Positions 8,524-17,244 of a DNA stretch of 64,000 nucleotides are shown in pieces. Below the pieces are notes generated by a model that was not told the origin of the DNA, ran no database searches, and was given only the letters and a program-made list of their open reading frames with translations. This DNA is from Caulobacter sp. 602-1 (GTDB taxonomy: Bacteria > Pseudomonadota > Alphaproteobacteria > Caulobacterales > Caulobacteraceae), in assembly GCF_003931565.1 (NCBI RefSeq), contig NZ_RRYI01000011.1, positions 81,321 to 145,320 on the forward strand, read 5' to 3'. Position 1 is the first letter of the stretch; each line of letters begins with the position of its first letter. Position numbers and translations under genes: made by a program.

Positions 8524-9119
8524 ACGGATCTCATCAGCTCGGCGATCGGATGCCCGCCGAGGCCCTTGGCCGCGCCCAGACGATCGGCGTCGTTCTTGTT
8601 CTGCGAGAGCTTGAACGCGCCCTCCAGCCGCTCGACGAACAGCCGGCCACCCTGGATGCCGCGCAGCAGGGCGTCGAACTTGCCGGGCTTCATCTTGTCG
8701 CGGGTCCAGGGCGGCTTGGGCAGCAGCCGCGCCTCCTGCTGGGCCGAGAGGTCGTCGAGCAGAGCGATCAGTTCGGCGTCGTTCAGCGACGCGACCGAAC
8801 CTTCGGCCTCGACGGACTGGTAGTTCCAGGTCGGTACCTGGTCGGCGCTCTCGTACCAGTCGGGGCTGATATAGGCGTCGAGCCCCGCGGCCAGCACCAC
8901 CGCCCGGAAGCCCTGGGTCAGGTGTGGGGTAAGGACGTTGCCGCGCGACAGGTGGAAGTCGAGGGCGATCTCGCCGTCCAGGTCGCGGATCACGACGGGC
9001 GACTGAGCCACGAACGGTCGCCCGCCGACGCTGGCGGCGATCGTCACGAACGGATGCGCCCGCAGAAAGTCCAGCAGGACCGCGCGATCATCGACGCGAA
9101 AACGGCCGTCCGGATGCAT
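8520..9119 (-). CDS. PaiB-type FMN-binding protein
   Basis: This 199-residue protein belongs to the PaiB / FMN-binding negative regulator family, with a split-barrel flavin-binding fold. Supporting segments are HPFVTIAASVGGRPFVAQSPV, the YISPDWYES stretch, VPTWNYQSVEAEG, and a C-terminal FKLSQNKNDADR. All are characteristic of the family. Family members are often annotated as transcriptional regulators, but many are just flavoproteins, and this one has no visible helix-turn-helix. The ATG overlaps the amidase stop by one base, and the 3' end overlaps the PIN toxin convergently by 4 bases. Confidence 0.85.
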   Translation of the reverse strand: MHPDGRFRVDDRAVLLDFLRAHPFVTIAASVGGRPFVAQSPVVIRDLDGEIALDFHLSRGNVLTPHLTQGFRAVVLAAGLDAYISPDWYESADQVPTWNYQSVEAEGSVASLNDAELIALLDDLSAQQEARLLPKPPWTRDKMKPGKFDALLRGIQGGRLFVERLEGAFKLSQNKNDADRLGAAKGLGGHPIAELMRSV

Positions 9120-9847
9120 CAGTCGGCCGCCGCGCGCAGCAGGCCCACCAGACGCGCCCGGGTTTCGCCGTCGGCGACGCCGTCGAAGCGACTCTGCAGC
9201 CAGTGACGCTGGAAGGCCGAGATCACCGTCGTGGTCCACTCGTCGTACTTGCCGGTCGGGGCGCAGTCGAAGCCCAGGCGGGTCAGGCCGGCCTGCAGCG
9301 CGAAGACGCCGGTCCCCTCCTCGCCCGGGCCCAGCGGCGCGCCGGGCGACGGGGGCGGTTCGATCCAGAGACTGTGGCCGCTTTCGGCGAGACGCTTCCA
9401 GGGGAAGAGCTCGCCCGGATCGACCTTGCGCGCGGGAGCGACGTCGGAATGACCCAGGATGCGGCTATCGGGGATCATCCAGCGCGAGCGCACGTCGGCC
9501 AGCAGGTTGATCACCGAGGCGATCTGCGCCTCGGGGAACGGGCGATAGCCGAACTCGTGGCCGGGATTGACGATCTCGATGCCGACCGAGGCCGAGTTGA
9601 TGTCCTTGACGCCCTTCCAGAAAGCGGCGCCCGCGTGCCACGCGCGGCGCTCCTCGGGCACGAGACGAAAGATGCGGCCGTCTTCCTCGACGCAGTAGTG
9701 CGCCGAGACCTTGGCCTCGGGATCGCGCAGGCGCTCGATCGCCGCCTCGCCGGTCTCCATGCCCGTGTAGTGCAGCACGATCGTGTCGGGCACGGCCTTG
9801 CGGGCGTCGAAATTGGGCGATGGGGCCTCGATAAGGTTGAGACTCAT
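9119..9847 (-). CDS. N-acetylmuramoyl-L-alanine amidase (AmiD/AmpD-like)
   Basis: This protein probably cleaves the MurNAc-L-Ala bond of peptidoglycan or its fragments. The 242-residue product has an Amidase_2 domain: TIVLHYTGM with the first zinc His, the AWHAGAA segment, GIEIVNPG, and LGHSDVAPARKVDPGELFPW with the later His and the catalytic Lys/Asp region. A C-terminal peptidoglycan-binding-like segment (FALQAGLTRLGFDCAPTG) follows. No signal peptide is seen, so it is likely cytoplasmic unless exported otherwise. The frame is open far upstream, but the start MSLNLIEAPSPNFD overlaps the permease stop as ATGA. Confidence 0.9.
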   Translation of the reverse strand: MSLNLIEAPSPNFDARKAVPDTIVLHYTGMETGEAAIERLRDPEAKVSAHYCVEEDGRIFRLVPEERRAWHAGAAFWKGVKDINSASVGIEIVNPGHEFGYRPFPEAQIASVINLLADVRSRWMIPDSRILGHSDVAPARKVDPGELFPWKRLAESGHSLWIEPPPSPGAPLGPGEEGTGVFALQAGLTRLGFDCAPTGKYDEWTTTVISAFQRHWLQSRFDGVADGETRARLVGLLRAAAD

Positions 9848-10737
9848 TGGGCGCGGTTCCGGATCGACATCAGCAACGGCATGACCTGATTCCGCCGAAG
9901 CGCGATGATCAAGACGCCGGTCAGGGCCAGGCCGGCCCCCACGCCCATCCGCAGGTCGAAATGATCGTGGGTGACCAGCACGCCCAGCAGGATGGTGAAA
10001 AGCGGCGTCAACAGGGTGAGCGGAGCGATCAGATTGGCCTCGTAGCGCTGGATCAGCCCGTAATAGGCCGTATGGGCCACGACCGAAACCACCAGGGCCG
10101 AGAACACCACCGCCGCAACGAACGGCCAGCCGGCGGCGATCCCCGCCGTAACCTGTCCAGGCTCGATCGCCGCGCTCATCGCCGCCAGCGGCCAGATCGA
10201 CGAGAAGCCGACCCAGGCCTGGAACTGCAAGGGCTTCACGCCCTCGACCTGCTTCATCATCACCGCGCCCAGCGAGCCGGCGAAGGCGGCGGCGACGATC
10301 AGCCAGAGCCCGGGCGACAGCACGAAGCCGTGCGGGCTCCACATCACCGTCACCGCCCCGGCCAAGGTCAGGGCGATGCCAAGCCCCCGCCGCCAGCGGA
10401 TTGTCTCGCCCAGCATCACCATCGACAGCAGGGTGGTGAACGGCACCCCAAGCTGGATGACCACCGAAGCGGCCGACGGCGAGGCGGTCTTGAAGCCCAT
10501 GAACAGCAGGGCGAAGTTCCCCGCCCCCATCAGCAGCGCCACCACCACGATCCGCCAGGTCGGCCGGGGCGCGGGCAGCAGCCAGGGCAAGGTCACCAAG
10601 GCCACCAGGGAGAAACGCACCGCCGCGTAGAACAGCGGCGGCACGCCCCAGTGGGCGACCACGATCTTGGAAATGATGTTGTTGCCCGCCCAAACCAGAC
10701 AGATCAGGACGAGAAGGCCGAAGTCGCGAAGGGACAT
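9844..10737 (-). CDS. EamA/DMT-family permease
   Basis: This is an inner-membrane permease of the drug/metabolite transporter superfamily. The 297-residue protein shows about ten hydrophobic segments in two EamA repeats. Typical motifs are VWAGNNIISK in the first helix, and PFTTLLSMVMLGE and PLTLLTPLFTILLGV at the repeat ends. The substrate cannot be predicted. I chose ATG (MSLRDFGLLVLICLVWAG) over the TTG 12 codons upstream because family members start close to the first helix. It heads an overlapping operon with the amidase and PaiB-like genes. Confidence 0.88.
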   Translation of the reverse strand: MSLRDFGLLVLICLVWAGNNIISKIVVAHWGVPPLFYAAVRFSLVALVTLPWLLPAPRPTWRIVVVALLMGAGNFALLFMGFKTASPSAASVVIQLGVPFTTLLSMVMLGETIRWRRGLGIALTLAGAVTVMWSPHGFVLSPGLWLIVAAAFAGSLGAVMMKQVEGVKPLQFQAWVGFSSIWPLAAMSAAIEPGQVTAGIAAGWPFVAAVVFSALVVSVVAHTAYYGLIQRYEANLIAPLTLLTPLFTILLGVLVTHDHFDLRMGVGAGLALTGVLIIALRRNQVMPLLMSIRNRAQ

Positions 10738-10789
10738 GAAGTATCCGATAGGCCGCGGTTGACGTTCGGTCAAAACGGTCGTTTGTTAG

Positions 10790-10802
10790 TGAACATTGTT
10801 CA
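10790..10802. promoter_or_regulatory. Palindromic operator in divergent promoter
   Basis: TGAAC-ATT-GTTCA is a perfect 13-bp inverted repeat in the 118-bp gap between the divergent permease and monooxygenase genes. Its size and symmetry fit a TetR- or HTH-type operator. No regulator gene lies beside it in this window. Confidence 0.5.
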
Positions 10803-10855
10803 TATACGACCACGCCGGGTCAACCGGCGGGCGTGAAGACCGGGCGGGAAACGGA

Positions 10856-12346
10856 ATGACCATCGAACATGTCGACGTCCTGATCGTGGGCGCGGGGCTT
10901 TCGGGGATCGGCGCGGCCTATCACCTGAAGAAGCATTGTCCCGGCAAGACCTACGCGATCCTGGAAGGGCGCGAGGCGATCGGCGGCACCTGGGACCTGT
11001 TCCGCTATCCGGGCATCCGCTCCGACAGCGACATGTACACCCTGGGCTACAGCTTTAAGCCGTGGAAGGCCGCCAAGGCCATCGCCGACGGCCCCTCGAT
11101 CCTGAGCTATGTCCGCGAAACGGCGCGTGAGCACGACATCGACCGCCACATCCGCTTCAAGCACATGGTCAAGCGCGCCAGCTGGTCGACCGAAACCGCG
11201 ACCTGGACGGTCGAGGCCGAGCACGACGGCCAGACGGTCACCTTCAGCTGCGGCTTCCTCTACATGTGCGCGGGCTATTACCGCTATTCGGCCGGCTATA
11301 CGCCCGAGTTCGCGGGGACCGAGCGCTTCAGGGGAACGATCGTCCACCCGCAGCACTGGCCCAAAGGCCTCGACTACACGGGCAAGAAGGTCGTGGTGAT
11401 CGGCAGCGGCGCCACCGCCGTGACCCTGGTGCCCGAGATGGCCAAGACCGCCGAGCACGTGGTCATGCTGCAGCGCTCGCCAACCTATGTGGTCTCGCGC
11501 CCGGCCGAGGACGGGATCGCCAACTGGCTGCGCTCCAAGCTGCCCGCCATGACCGCCTACGGCCTTACCCGCTGGAAGAACGTCCTCTTCCAGATGCTGT
11601 TCTTCAACATGGCCCGCAAGAAGCCGGAGAAGGTCAAGGAACGCCTGCTGGGCATGGTCCGCGAGCACCTGGGCCCGGACTACGATATCGAGACCCACTT
11701 CACGCCACGCTACAATCCGTGGGACCAGCGCCTGTGCCTGGTGCCGGACGCGGATCTCTTCGACTCGATCAAGTCCGGGGCCAGCTCGGTGGTCACCGAC
11801 CACATCGAGACCTTCACCGAGACCGGCCTCCAGCTGAAGTCCGGCAAGACCCTGGACGCCGACGTCATCGTCACCGCCACGGGCCTGCAGATGCAGCTGC
11901 TCAGCGGCATGGAGGTCGTGGTCGACGGTAAGGTCGCCGACCTGTCCCAGTCGATGAGCTACAAGGGCATGATGTTCAGCGACGTGCCGAACCTGGCCTC
12001 GGCGTTCGGCTACACCAACGCCAGCTGGACCCTGAAGGCCGACCTGACCAGCGAATATGTCTGCCGCCTGATCAACCACATGACCCGCACGCGCACCGAC
12101 TTCTGCGTGCCGCGCGTCGACGGCGAGATGGAGGTCGCGCCATGGCTCGACTTCTCGTCCGGCTACGTCACCCGCGCGATCGGCCAGTTCCCCAAGCAGG
12201 GCCTGCGCAAGCCGTGGAAGGTGCACCAGAACTACGCCCTGGACCTGGCCGCCCTGCGCCTAGGCAAGGTCGAGGACGGGGTGATGCAATTCGGGCGCAA
12301 GACCGGCGTCAAGGCCCAGCCCGCGAAGGCGACGGAAGCGGCCTGA
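10856..12346 (+). CDS. Baeyer-Villiger-type flavin monooxygenase
   Basis: This 496-residue FAD/NADPH monooxygenase probably oxidises a ketone or related substrate. It has an N-terminal dinucleotide-binding motif (GAGLSGIG), the GGTWDLFRYPGIRSD segment, the Baeyer-Villiger fingerprint FRGTIVHPQHWP near residue 160, and a second Rossmann motif (GSGATAVTLVPEM). The length and motif order fit the group annotated as NAD(P)/FAD-dependent monooxygenases of the class B flavin type. I start at MTIEHVDVLIVGAG rather than 20 codons upstream, where the palindromic operator overlaps. The physiological substrate is unknown. Confidence 0.92.
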   Translation: MTIEHVDVLIVGAGLSGIGAAYHLKKHCPGKTYAILEGREAIGGTWDLFRYPGIRSDSDMYTLGYSFKPWKAAKAIADGPSILSYVRETAREHDIDRHIRFKHMVKRASWSTETATWTVEAEHDGQTVTFSCGFLYMCAGYYRYSAGYTPEFAGTERFRGTIVHPQHWPKGLDYTGKKVVVIGSGATAVTLVPEMAKTAEHVVMLQRSPTYVVSRPAEDGIANWLRSKLPAMTAYGLTRWKNVLFQMLFFNMARKKPEKVKERLLGMVREHLGPDYDIETHFTPRYNPWDQRLCLVPDADLFDSIKSGASSVVTDHIETFTETGLQLKSGKTLDADVIVTATGLQMQLLSGMEVVVDGKVADLSQSMSYKGMMFSDVPNLASAFGYTNASWTLKADLTSEYVCRLINHMTRTRTDFCVPRVDGEMEVAPWLDFSSGYVTRAIGQFPKQGLRKPWKVHQNYALDLAALRLGKVEDGVMQFGRKTGVKAQPAKATEAA

Positions 12347-12408
12347 CGGGGCCTCCCTATCGCCATCCCCTCCCCGCCTTCGCGGAATGGGCGGTATCGG
12401 GGATAAAG

Positions 12409-13068
12409 CTATGCCTCGTCGTCGAACCCATCGTCGTCCGCCGTCGGAGCCGTCACCGGTGAGGCCTTCGGCGTCTTGCGCTTCACGAACCGCAGGGCGG
12501 TGTGCGTCTTGGAGAAGGCGCAGACCTTGGTGTCGGACAGGCCAAAGCCGCGCGCGGCGGTCAGCACGTCGGTGTCCTTCAAAGGCGCGCCCTTGCCCTT
12601 CTGGGAGACGATCCAGATCGCGCCCTTGTCGGCCAGGGTCCACATCAGGTCCTCCAGCCGGTCGAGATCGGCCAGGTCGTCGGCGGCCAGGAACAGGATT
12701 TCGACACCCTCGGCCTCATCGGCGTCGACGGGCTCGACGCGGGTCGCCAGCTCGGCCAGGAACGCCTCGTCCTCGACGCCGTCGACAACCACGGTCATGC
12801 CCGGCTTGACGCCCAGCTTGTCCAGGCGCGAGGGCGGGTTCTGGATGGCGTGCAGCCACTTATCGGCCTGACCCGGCTCCAGCGTGAAGCGCGTGCCGTC
12901 GCTCAGCACCAGGTCATCGCCCTCGGTCCGCAGGTTCTTCAGGGCGTGGCCCTGGTAGATGCCGCGATAGGCCCCGCGGAAGATCAGCTTCGGCGGCTCC
13001 CACAGCAGCTTGCCCTCGCTCTCTCCGTCCGACAGCTGCCCCCAGACGCCACTCGCTTCCTTGCCCAT
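12409..13068 (-). CDS. DUF3052-like conserved protein
   Basis: This 219-residue soluble protein resembles DUF3052-type proteins. The middle has the KLGVKPGMTVVVDG segment, followed by a Rossmann-like pattern (ILFLAADDLADLDRLEDLM, then GAIWIVSQKGKGAPLKDTDV) and a terminal AFSKTHTALRFVKRK. The first 80 residues (GKLLWEPPKLIFRGAYRG) form a separate domain with predicted strands. Function is unknown. It starts four bases after the crotonase stop, so the two are probably co-transcribed. The family label is from memory of the motif and is moderately certain. Confidence 0.7.
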   Translation of the reverse strand: MGKEASGVWGQLSDGESEGKLLWEPPKLIFRGAYRGIYQGHALKNLRTEGDDLVLSDGTRFTLEPGQADKWLHAIQNPPSRLDKLGVKPGMTVVVDGVEDEAFLAELATRVEPVDADEAEGVEILFLAADDLADLDRLEDLMWTLADKGAIWIVSQKGKGAPLKDTDVLTAARGFGLSDTKVCAFSKTHTALRFVKRKTPKASPVTAPTADDDGFDDEA

Positions 13069-13072
13069 GACC

Positions 13073-13870
13073 TCAAGCGCCCTTGAACACGGGCGCGCGC
13101 TTTTCGAGGATCGCGTCGACGCCTTCCATGTGGTCCTCGGTGTGGTGGGCGATGGCCTGGGCGGCCGCGCTCATCTCCATCAAGGTGTCGTAGCTGGCGG
13201 TCTGGCCGTGCTTGAGCAGGCTCTTGGCCATGCGCAGGGCGTGCGGCGGCTGCTGGGCGATTCGGTTGGCTAGGGCCATCGCCTCGTCCATCAGGGTTTC
13301 GGCGGGCACGGCCCTGCTGATCAGCCCCCATTCGGCGGCCTTGGCCGCGTCGATCACGTCGCCGGTGAACAGCAGTTCGGCGGCGCGGCTCATGCCGATC
13401 GTGCGCGGCATCAGCCAAGCGCCGCCGTCGCCGGGGATCAGACCCAGCTTCAGGAAGGTCACGCCGAACTTGGCGGTGTCGGCGGCGATGCGGATATCGG
13501 TCATGCAGGCCACGTCGCAGCCCAGGCCGATCGCCGCCCCGTTCACCGCCGCGATCGACGGAACCTCCAGGCCGTAGATGGCCCGCACCACGCGATGGAT
13601 GTTCTTGCGATAGCCGTCACGCACGGCCACGCCATTGCCGCCGAATGCGCCCTCGCGGGCCTTCATCGCCTTGACGTCGCCGCCGGCCGAGAAGGCCTTG
13701 CCCGCGCCGGTCAGGATCACGCAGCGGATGTCCTGGTCGTCATTGATCGCCTCGCAGGCGGCCGCCACCTGGTCGCCGTCGCCCGGGGCGCCCAGGGCGT
13801 TCATCGCCTCGGGGCGGTTCAGGGTGAGGATGGCGACGTGGCCGCGCTTCTCGGTGAGGATCAGGGACAA
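13073..13870 (-). CDS. Enoyl-CoA hydratase/isomerase family protein
   Basis: This is a crotonase-fold enzyme acting on acyl-CoA thioesters. The 265-residue product has VAILTLNRPEAMNAL at the N-terminus, the first oxyanion-hole segment AFSAGGDVKAM and the second NGAAIGLGCDVACMTDIRIA. It also has the helix AAEWGLISRAVP. The frame is open upstream to 13972, but a strong ribosome-binding sequence (CAGGAG) sits just before a TTG that gives LSLILTEKRGH, so I use the TTG. The exact reaction (hydratase, isomerase or other) cannot be set from sequence. Neighbouring DUF3052-like gene follows by four bases. Confidence 0.9.
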   Translation of the reverse strand: MSLILTEKRGHVAILTLNRPEAMNALGAPGDGDQVAAACEAINDDQDIRCVILTGAGKAFSAGGDVKAMKAREGAFGGNGVAVRDGYRKNIHRVVRAIYGLEVPSIAAVNGAAIGLGCDVACMTDIRIAADTAKFGVTFLKLGLIPGDGGAWLMPRTIGMSRAAELLFTGDVIDAAKAAEWGLISRAVPAETLMDEAMALANRIAQQPPHALRMAKSLLKHGQTASYDTLMEMSAAAQAIAHHTEDHMEGVDAILEKRAPVFKGA

Positions 13871-14044
13871 GGTGGACGCTCCTGCGAATTCTGATTTTTC
13901 CTTTCCATAGCCTGCTTTCCTTCGCCGTGCAGCCGAACTGGATCGTACAACCAGTGCGTTCACACCGATCACGAAAACGCGACTGGCGCGCTGGCGCGCG
14001 TCGACATTGACTAGGCTAAGGGACGATCACGAAGGCTGCGGTGA

Positions 14045-14407
14045 ATGACCGAGCACGGGAAGGCCCGACACGTGTTGATTATCGAGGATGAAATCCTCGT
14101 CGCGTTCGAGGTCGAAGCCCTCCTGGCGGAGCAGGGCTTCACGAGTTTCGATATCGCCGACAGCCTGTCGGACGCCTTGGCCATGGCCATGGCCAATCCG
14201 CCAGATCTGATCACCGCCGACTATCGAATCGTCGGCGGCACCGGCGTGGAGGCGGTCGAGGCCATCCAGCGTCAGCTTGGCCGCATCCCGGTCGTCTATG
14301 TCACCGGCAACGCCGACCAGCTTCAAGGTCGCCTCACGCCCATCGTCGACAAGCCGATCTCGGCGCGCCGCCTGCGCGAAGCCTGCGTCCGCGCCGCCGC
14401 GTCCTGA
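14045..14407 (+). CDS. Single-domain response regulator
   Basis: This 120-residue protein is a lone receiver domain with no output domain. The receiver residues are visible: acidic pair Glu14/Asp15 (LIIEDE), phospho-acceptor Asp59 (LITADYR), Thr87 (VYVTGN) and Lys103 (VDKP). Such stand-alone receivers act in phosphorelays or by protein binding, and are common in Caulobacter. No histidine kinase gene is adjacent. It lies opposite the crotonase gene across a 174-bp gap where I see no convincing regulatory site. Confidence 0.92.
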   Translation: MTEHGKARHVLIIEDEILVAFEVEALLAEQGFTSFDIADSLSDALAMAMANPPDLITADYRIVGGTGVEAVEAIQRQLGRIPVVYVTGNADQLQGRLTPIVDKPISARRLREACVRAAAS

Positions 14408-14458
14408 GATTGTCCCCCGCCGGTCGAGGCCCTAGGCTCACGGCTCCGGGAGGACGCG

Positions 14459-15073
14459 ATGCACCAGATCACCACCCTCGAAGCTCTCGAGGCGCTGTAT
14501 CAGCCCCAGCCCGCGCCCGCCTCGACCGTAAAGGTCACGGACCACATCACCCCGCACTACGCGGCCTTGATCCAGGCCTCGCCGTTCGTGGCCCTGGCCA
14601 CCGTCGGGCCCGAGGGCCTGGACTGCAGCCCGCGCGGCGACCTGCCAGGCTTTGTCCGCATCGCTGATCCCAGGACGCTGATCCTGCCCGACCGGCGCGG
14701 CAACAACCGCATCGACTCACTACGCAATGTCGTCCGCGACCCGCGCGTGGCGCTGCTGTTCCTGATCCCCGGCTCGGGCACGACCTTCCGCGTCAACGGC
14801 CGAGCGGTGCTGAGCGTCGATCCCGACCTGCTGGCCAGCTTCGCCGTCGACGGAAAGCCGCTGCGCACGGCCATGGTGGTCACGGTCGTGGAAGCCTACT
14901 TCCAATGCGCCCGCGCCATCGTCCGCTCGGGGCTCTGGAAGCCGGAAAGCCAGGTCGACCCGAAGTCCCTCCCCACGCCCGGCGCCATGCTCGCCGGCGT
15001 CACGGCCGGGGAGGTCGGCGGCGAGACCTACGACCGCGAATGGCCGGACCGCGCGGCCAGGACGATGTGGTGA
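14459..15073 (+). CDS. PPOX-class FMN-dependent flavoprotein
   Basis: This 204-residue protein has the pyridoxamine-phosphate-oxidase-like split barrel. Key stretches are PFVALATVGPEGLDCSPRGD, a flavin-site DRRGNNRIDSLRN, and VALLFLIPGSGTTFRVNGRA. These match the MSMEG_1061-type FMN-dependent flavoproteins, a group of unknown reaction. The C-terminal third carries a Cys (YFQCARAIVRSGLW) seen in this subgroup. It follows the receiver gene on the same strand by 51 bases and ends 3 bases before the convergent antiporter gene. Confidence 0.87.
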   Translation: MHQITTLEALEALYQPQPAPASTVKVTDHITPHYAALIQASPFVALATVGPEGLDCSPRGDLPGFVRIADPRTLILPDRRGNNRIDSLRNVVRDPRVALLFLIPGSGTTFRVNGRAVLSVDPDLLASFAVDGKPLRTAMVVTVVEAYFQCARAIVRSGLWKPESQVDPKSLPTPGAMLAGVTAGEVGGETYDREWPDRAARTMW

Positions 15074-15076
15074 GCT

Positions 15077-16615
15077 TCAGCTCTCCTCGATCTGGCGCTC
15101 GTCCTCGCGGCTGATCGAGACCTCCTCGAAGTCCAGCTCCTCCTGCAGGATCAGGAAGGCGTCGGCGCCGACGGACTGGGTGTCGCGCAGCGCTTCCAGC
15201 CGCTCGCGCTGGCGACGGATGGCCTTGAGGCCCAAGGTTCGTCGGATCTCCATCTCGCCGGCCCGCGGCGGAGTCTGGGTCGGGACGGCGGCGAAACGGT
15301 AGCGCCAGTGATCGGCGGCCGCGCCCGTCTTGCCCTCCAGCGCCTCGAGGGCGACGCTGGCCATGTCGGCGCGGATGCGAGCCAACTCCTCGTCGAGGCC
15401 GTTCTCGCCATCCAGGCCCAGCAGATGGACCAGCGGCGACAGGGTCAGGCCCTGAACTACCAGGGTGGCCAGCACGACGGCGAATGCGGTCAGCACGATC
15501 AGGTCGCGCTGCGGGAAGTCGCCCGGCAGGGCGAAGGCGGTCGCCAGGGTGACGAGGCCCCGCATGCCGCACCAGCCAACCAGGACGCCGTGGCGCAGGC
15601 TGGGCGTCGGATAGGCGTCGCCGCGCAGACCTGGAAAGAGCTGGGACAGCCGGATATAGGTCAGCACCCAGACCATCCGCACCACGATCAGGCAAACCAC
15701 CACGGCCGCGGCGAAAGCCGCCGCTTCCATCAGGCGCTCGCGCGGCATGCCGGCGACGATGGTCCGCGCCTGCAGCCCCATCAGCAGGAAGGCCAGGACG
15801 TTCAGGAGGAACACCGACGACGTCCAGACCGCGAAGGTGTGGATCCGCATGCGCGGCGGGGTCCGCAGCCCCGCGGTGCGGGCCACGGTCATGGCGAAGG
15901 CCACCAGGCACAGCACCGCCGACAGGCCCAGGCGCTCGGCGATGATCCAGGCCCCGAAGCAGGTGACGAACTCGGCCATGGTGCCGCCCAGCGTGCCGGT
16001 GACGAAGGGATTCACCAGCCGCAGCAGGCGCGCCAGGACGATCCCCAGGATCACCCCGCCGGGCGCGGCCAGGGTCAGCTTCACGGCTAGGGCGGCGTCG
16101 ATGCCGCCCTGGGCCTGGAACGCCAGCGCCGCCGAGAACAGCAGCAGGGCCGAGGCGTCGTTCAGCAGGCTCTCGCCCTTCAGCACCGCGACGGAGCCGC
16201 GTGGCAGGTTTACGCTGGTGAGGATGGCGGTGGCGGCGGCGGCGTCTGGCGGGGCGACGATCGCGCCCAGGACCAGGGCCGCGGCGATCGGCAGGCCCGC
16301 CATGGTCACGCCCAGCCACGCCACCGCGCCAGCGCTGAGGATCACCGCCACGATGGCCAGGGCGAACAGGGGCCGCCAGAGCTTGCGCGCATCGCCGATC
16401 GGAAAGTCGAAGCCTGCATCGACCAGCACCGGGGCCAGAAACAAGGCGAGCGCCGTATGCGGCTCGATCGAGATCTTCGGCGCCCCGGGAACCAGGGCGA
16501 AGCACACGCCGGCGGCGGCCAGCATGGTCGGATAGGGCACCTTCAGCCGACGCGAGACCTGCAGCAGCAGGACCGCGGCGGCCAGCAGGACCAGCAGGCT
16601 CTCGAAAAACCTCAA
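15077..16615 (-). CDS. CPA1-family Na+/H+ antiporter
   Basis: This inner-membrane antiporter exchanges monovalent cations for protons. The 512-residue protein has about 12 hydrophobic segments. It has the ion-binding stretch VAPPDAAAATAIL with its conserved Asp, then LKGESLLNDASALL, and a charged cytoplasmic tail of about 120 residues. These are standard for the NhaP/YjcE-type CPA1 group. Translation seems to begin at TTG: a GGAG lies 9 bases upstream, and the next Met would remove the first membrane helix. Ion preference cannot be told. Confidence 0.92.
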   Translation of the reverse strand: MRFFESLLVLLAAAVLLLQVSRRLKVPYPTMLAAAGVCFALVPGAPKISIEPHTALALFLAPVLVDAGFDFPIGDARKLWRPLFALAIVAVILSAGAVAWLGVTMAGLPIAAALVLGAIVAPPDAAAATAILTSVNLPRGSVAVLKGESLLNDASALLLFSAALAFQAQGGIDAALAVKLTLAAPGGVILGIVLARLLRLVNPFVTGTLGGTMAEFVTCFGAWIIAERLGLSAVLCLVAFAMTVARTAGLRTPPRMRIHTFAVWTSSVFLLNVLAFLLMGLQARTIVAGMPRERLMEAAAFAAAVVVCLIVVRMVWVLTYIRLSQLFPGLRGDAYPTPSLRHGVLVGWCGMRGLVTLATAFALPGDFPQRDLIVLTAFAVVLATLVVQGLTLSPLVHLLGLDGENGLDEELARIRADMASVALEALEGKTGAAADHWRYRFAAVPTQTPPRAGEMEIRRTLGLKAIRRQRERLEALRDTQSVGADAFLILQEELDFEEVSISREDERQIEES

Positions 16616-16660
16616 GCGCGGCGTCTCCGGGATCGACGCGCGAGCTTACGCGGCTGATCT

Positions 16661-16701
16661 CAAAACAAAAGCGGCCCTGGGCTCCCCACCCAAGGCCGCT
16701 T
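16661..16701 (-). terminator. Rho-independent terminator after dksA
   Basis: On the minus strand, AAGCGGCC and GGCCGCTT (16694-16701 and 16669-16676) form an 8-bp stem with the closing bases partly complementary inside. It is followed by a T-rich run (TTTTGTTTTG). It ends 43 bases after the dksA stop and separates dksA from the antiporter gene. Confidence 0.85.
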
Positions 16702-16743
16702 GAAACACATTGAGTCGCCCCAAGTCGCCTTGGAGAGCGATGC

Positions 16744-17172
16744 TTAGTCGTCGCGGTGGACGCGTTCGCGGCGCTCGTGGCGTTCCTGGGCTTCGACGCT
16801 CATGGTCGCCGTAGGGCGAGCATCCAGTCGAGCCAGGCCGATCGGCTCGCCCGTCTCCTCGCAATAGCCGTAGGAGCCATCCTCGACGCGGCGCAGGGCC
16901 TGGTCGATCTTGGAAATCAGCTTCCGTTGACGATCGCGGGTACGGAGCTCAAGAGCCCGGTCGGTTTCCGAGGACGCGCGATCAGCGAGATCGGCGTGAT
17001 TCTCGGTTTCTTTCTGGAGATGGGCGACCGTTTCGCGAGATTCGCGAAGGATCTCCTCTTTCCAGGCCAGCAGCTTGTTCTTGAAATACTCAAGCTGCCG
17101 TTCATTCATAAAAGGCTCGTCCTCGGAAGGACGATAGTCAGACTTCTCGACAAGAACAGTGGCCGTTTGCAT
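16744..17172 (-). CDS. dksA: RNA polymerase-binding protein DksA
   Basis: DksA enters the RNA polymerase secondary channel and, with ppGpp, reprograms transcription during starvation. The 142-residue product has the two-helix coiled coil, with the tip Asp61, Asp64 and Ala66 (ADLADRA) that are essential in studied DksA proteins, and LELRTRDRQRKL in the second arm. The C-terminal zinc finger is degenerate: only Cys104 (YGYCEETGEP) remains, and the other three positions are Thr, Ser and Ala. Such single-Cys DksA proteins are known in alphaproteobacteria. I start at MQTATVLVEKSDYRP, six codons inside the longest frame. Confidence 0.93.
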   Translation of the reverse strand: MQTATVLVEKSDYRPSEDEPFMNERQLEYFKNKLLAWKEEILRESRETVAHLQKETENHADLADRASSETDRALELRTRDRQRKLISKIDQALRRVEDGSYGYCEETGEPIGLARLDARPTATMSVEAQERHERRERVHRDD

Positions 17173-17196
17173 CAACGCCTCACGCCCCAATGAACT

Positions 17197-17244
17197 CAGC
17201 CCTTAAGGGCTGCGTGCTTATAGCAAAAGGTGAGCCGGGTTCAA
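17197..17244 (-). promoter_or_regulatory. dksA promoter with palindrome at start site
   Basis: On the minus strand TTGAAC (17239-17244) and TATAAG (17217-17222) are separated by 16 bases, a fair housekeeping promoter. It predicts a start near 17210. A perfect 16-bp palindrome, CAGCCCTTAAGGGCTG (17197-17212), lies right at that start, and the -35 hexamer is inside another palindrome, GGTTCA-A-TGAACC (17238-17250). Either could be an operator. Confidence 0.55.
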
